This document shows, in pieces, positions 62,558-64,000 of a DNA stretch of 64,000 nucleotides. The position numbers and the translations under genes were made by a program. This DNA comes from Corynebacterium tuberculostearicum. Lineage in GTDB: Bacteria > Actinomycetota > Actinomycetes > Mycobacteriales > Mycobacteriaceae. Each line of letters starts with the position of its first letter. The stretch's first letter is position 1. Under the pieces are notes generated by a model. That model did not search any database. It was given only the letters and a program-made list of their open reading frames with translations, and had not been told where the DNA came from. The stretch lies in NCBI RefSeq assembly GCF_016894265.1, contig NZ_CP069791.1, forward strand, positions 2,108,001-2,172,000, written 5' to 3'.

Positions 62558-63274
62558 ATGAGCGAACCAACCACGCAGTCCGAAGAGCGCACCACCTTGG
62601 TCTATGACGATGATGGCCTAGGCCGCCCGCCTTGGGCGATGTCCTCGCCGATGCTGAAGGAGTATTACGACACCGAATGGGGCCTGCCCATTTTCGATGA
62701 AGCTGGACTCTACGAGCGCTTGAGCCTCGAGTCTTTCCAGTCCGGCCTGTCCTGGGCAGTGGTGCTCAAGAAGCGCGAGGCCTTCCGTGCGGCCTTTTGC
62801 AACTTCGATCCGGACAAGGTCGCCCAATTCGATGAGACGGACGTGGAGCGTTTGCTTGGCGACGCCTCTATTATCCGCAACGAAACCAAAATCCGCGCCG
62901 CGATTAATAACGCCAAGGCGACCATCGCTCTGCGCGAAGAAGGTGGGCTGGCGGAGTTCATTTGGGCCTACCAGCCTCCGGAGAACCTCTACCCCACCGT
63001 GATGGAAGATATTCCGAAAAAGAGCTACGAGTCCAAGCTCATGTCCCGCGAACTCAAGAAGAAGGGCTTTCGCTTCGTTGGACCGGTTACCTGTTTCGCC
63101 CTCATGGAGGCCATCGGCATGATTGACACCCACCTTATCGGCTCCCATCGCCGCGGTACCTCCGGGGTGTGGTTGGAGAGCGGCGTGCCGAATTATGGCC
63201 TAGCGCAGGAGTACAACGCGCTCGCGAACTCGCAGACAGCGGGCACCGACGAGCTCCACGGCGCTGCTAGCTAG
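62558..63274 (+). CDS. tag: DNA-3-methyladenine glycosylase I family (Tag-like), zinc ligands mostly replaced
   Basis: Excises 3-methyladenine from DNA. 238 residues. The HhH-type Tag core is clear: WAMSSPMLKEYYDTEWGLPI, the catalytic Glu region LSLESFQSGLSWAVVLKKRE (Glu38 in E. coli), FRFVGPVTCFALMEAIGMID and DTHLIGSHRRG. However of the E. coli zinc ligands Cys4, His17, His175 and Cys179 only the third His is kept; they are replaced by Pro, Tyr, His (kept) and Ser. The C-terminus has an extra 40 residues. ATG 62558 follows AAAGGAGAA. Confidence 0.85.
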   Translation: MSEPTTQSEERTTLVYDDDGLGRPPWAMSSPMLKEYYDTEWGLPIFDEAGLYERLSLESFQSGLSWAVVLKKREAFRAAFCNFDPDKVAQFDETDVERLLGDASIIRNETKIRAAINNAKATIALREEGGLAEFIWAYQPPENLYPTVMEDIPKKSYESKLMSRELKKKGFRFVGPVTCFALMEAIGMIDTHLIGSHRRGTSGVWLESGVPNYGLAQEYNALANSQTAGTDELHGAAS

Positions 63275-63288
63275 TCCGCCACGCGCGC

Positions 63289-64000
63289 TTATCCAGCGCG
63301 GCGGGCCGCTAGGTCATCGCGACGGCCATAACCATCGGGCCCGGCGTGCGGGCCGTCAAAGTCGCCGTCCTCACCATCGCTAAAGCTCAGCGGAAGGTGC
63401 ACGAAGTCCGGGCTCTCATCGTCGATTTCCACAACCACGGCGCCTGGGCGGCGCAGATTGCGCGGAATCTTTAGCTCTTCGTCCTCGGCGTTGCGCACGC
63501 CCAAACGGGCGCGGCGCAGGTGGCGCACACGGCGGCGCATCAGTGCCTGTTCCTGGCGTACCTGAGAGCGAAGGGCGATCAAGTAAGCCACGGTGAGCAC
63601 GCCGGCGACGGCAGCCAACCACCACGTCCAACCACCGACCACGATTCCGAGGGCTACCGTGAGCACCACGGTCACGGCAAGCCCCAGCAGGGTGCGCTGA
63701 CGTCGCTGGTATCGCGTTGCAGACTTTTCCTTTTCCGCAACCGGGTCCCAGCCACCGCGGCCCAAACGACGCTGGGCGAATTCAACCTCGTCCTCGGACA
63801 GGTCGGTATCCATGCCGGTTTCGTCTGCTTCGGCGGTCGCCGCGAGCTCCTCGGATCCCTCGGCCTCGTCTACCTCGTCCGCGCTGGCAGGATCTACGGA
63901 GTCATCCTCATTGACCTCGGCCTTGTCAACGGCTCCCGGATACATGAGGTCTACCGGCGAGGTAAAGGTTTCGTCGTAGGCATAGGCATCGTTCGCCACG
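63289..64000 (-). CDS. GlpR/SepX-like divisome membrane protein (5' end beyond the window)
   Basis: About 236 residues are visible. An acidic N-terminal stretch (about 20-75; DEVDEAEGSEELAATAEADE) leads to DLSEDEVEFAQRRLGRGGWD, two adjacent hydrophobic helices (TLLGLAVTVVLTVALGIVVG and WTWWLAAVAGVLTVAYLIAL), and a basic, then Asp/Glu/Gly-rich C-terminus. The two-helix layout, basic VRHLRRARLG part and the locus (beside pmt-rsmI) fit the actinobacterial gephyrin-like-protein receptor GlpR/SepX, whose first helix would lie beyond position 64000. A GTG at 63999-63997 is available but is probably not the real start. Confidence 0.7.
   Translation of the reverse strand, partial: VANDAYAYDETFTSPVDLMYPGAVDKAEVNEDDSVDPASADEVDEAEGSEELAATAEADETGMDTDLSEDEVEFAQRRLGRGGWDPVAEKEKSATRYQRRQRTLLGLAVTVVLTVALGIVVGGWTWWLAAVAGVLTVAYLIALRSQVRQEQALMRRRVRHLRRARLGVRNAEDEELKIPRNLRRPGAVVVEIDDESPDFVHLPLSFSDGEDGDFDGPHAGPDGYGRRDDLAARRAG

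Overview
The window is GC-rich, densely coded actinobacterial chromosome, most likely from a Corynebacterium. The support is the gene content and order: a 487-residue GapB-type GAPDH, a BetP-like betaine carrier with charged tails, rpf2 followed by rsmA and ispE, a Pmt protein O-mannosyltransferase, MMPL transport, and many GTG/TTG starts with 4-8 base overlaps. The order metG / tatD / rpf / rsmA / ispE and pth / rplY / prs / glmU / tetR / mfd is also the order known from mycobacteria, broken here by accessory blocks. The species cannot be named from the sequence alone.

Layout. 1-9.4 kb: 5' two thirds of mfd behind a TetR gene, tRNA-Gln, a TRIC/YicG membrane protein, an MFS exporter, glmU-prs, rplY with a terminator-like hairpin in its leader, pth and a FAH-family hydrolase. 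9.4-14.5 kb: a PPK2 kinase, then a two-component system (histidine kinase plus LuxR-type regulator) and a two-gene ABC transporter separated by two strong inverted repeats. 14.5-24.1 kb: gapB, a nitronate-monooxygenase-like flavoprotein, a second pth, a Trk/Ktr potassium pair, an SDR, prfC and an AspT/SucE-type transporter. 24.2-28.8 kb: a patatin, then a scarred region in which a duplicated gene start flanks a block with a MITE-like element, a broken gntK, a small secreted protein and a decayed IS1634-like transposase, followed by the intact gene and a gamma-carbonic anhydrase.

28.8-38.2 kb: an MMPL/TetR operon with two candidate operator copies, then three tightly packed genes starting with a convincing UDP-sulfoquinovose synthase (SQD1 type) and a GT4 glycosyltransferase of SQD2 type. 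This is a candidate sulfolipid or sulfoquinovosyl-glycan pathway and the most notable finding here. An acyl-CoA hydrolase and a HAD phosphatase follow. 38.3-49.3 kb: a 1247-residue membrane acyltransferase with a roughly 600-residue disordered basic N-terminal tail and a C-terminal SGNH-like domain, a monooxygenase-like small protein, a secreted protein, an AEC transporter, a membrane alpha/beta hydrolase, an ABC-F ATPase and a His-rich AztD-like zinc lipoprotein with a possible Zur box.

49.3-64 kb: the conserved block ispE, rsmA, rpf2, tatD, two GNATs, metG, betP, rsmI, pmt, then a zinc-finger anti-sigma-like membrane protein coupled to DoxX, a Tag-family glycosylase lacking most zinc ligands, and a partial GlpR/SepX-like gene at the window edge. 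Apart from the pseudogene block no gene-free stretch exceeds about 300 bases. No CRISPR array, rRNA or prophage was seen.
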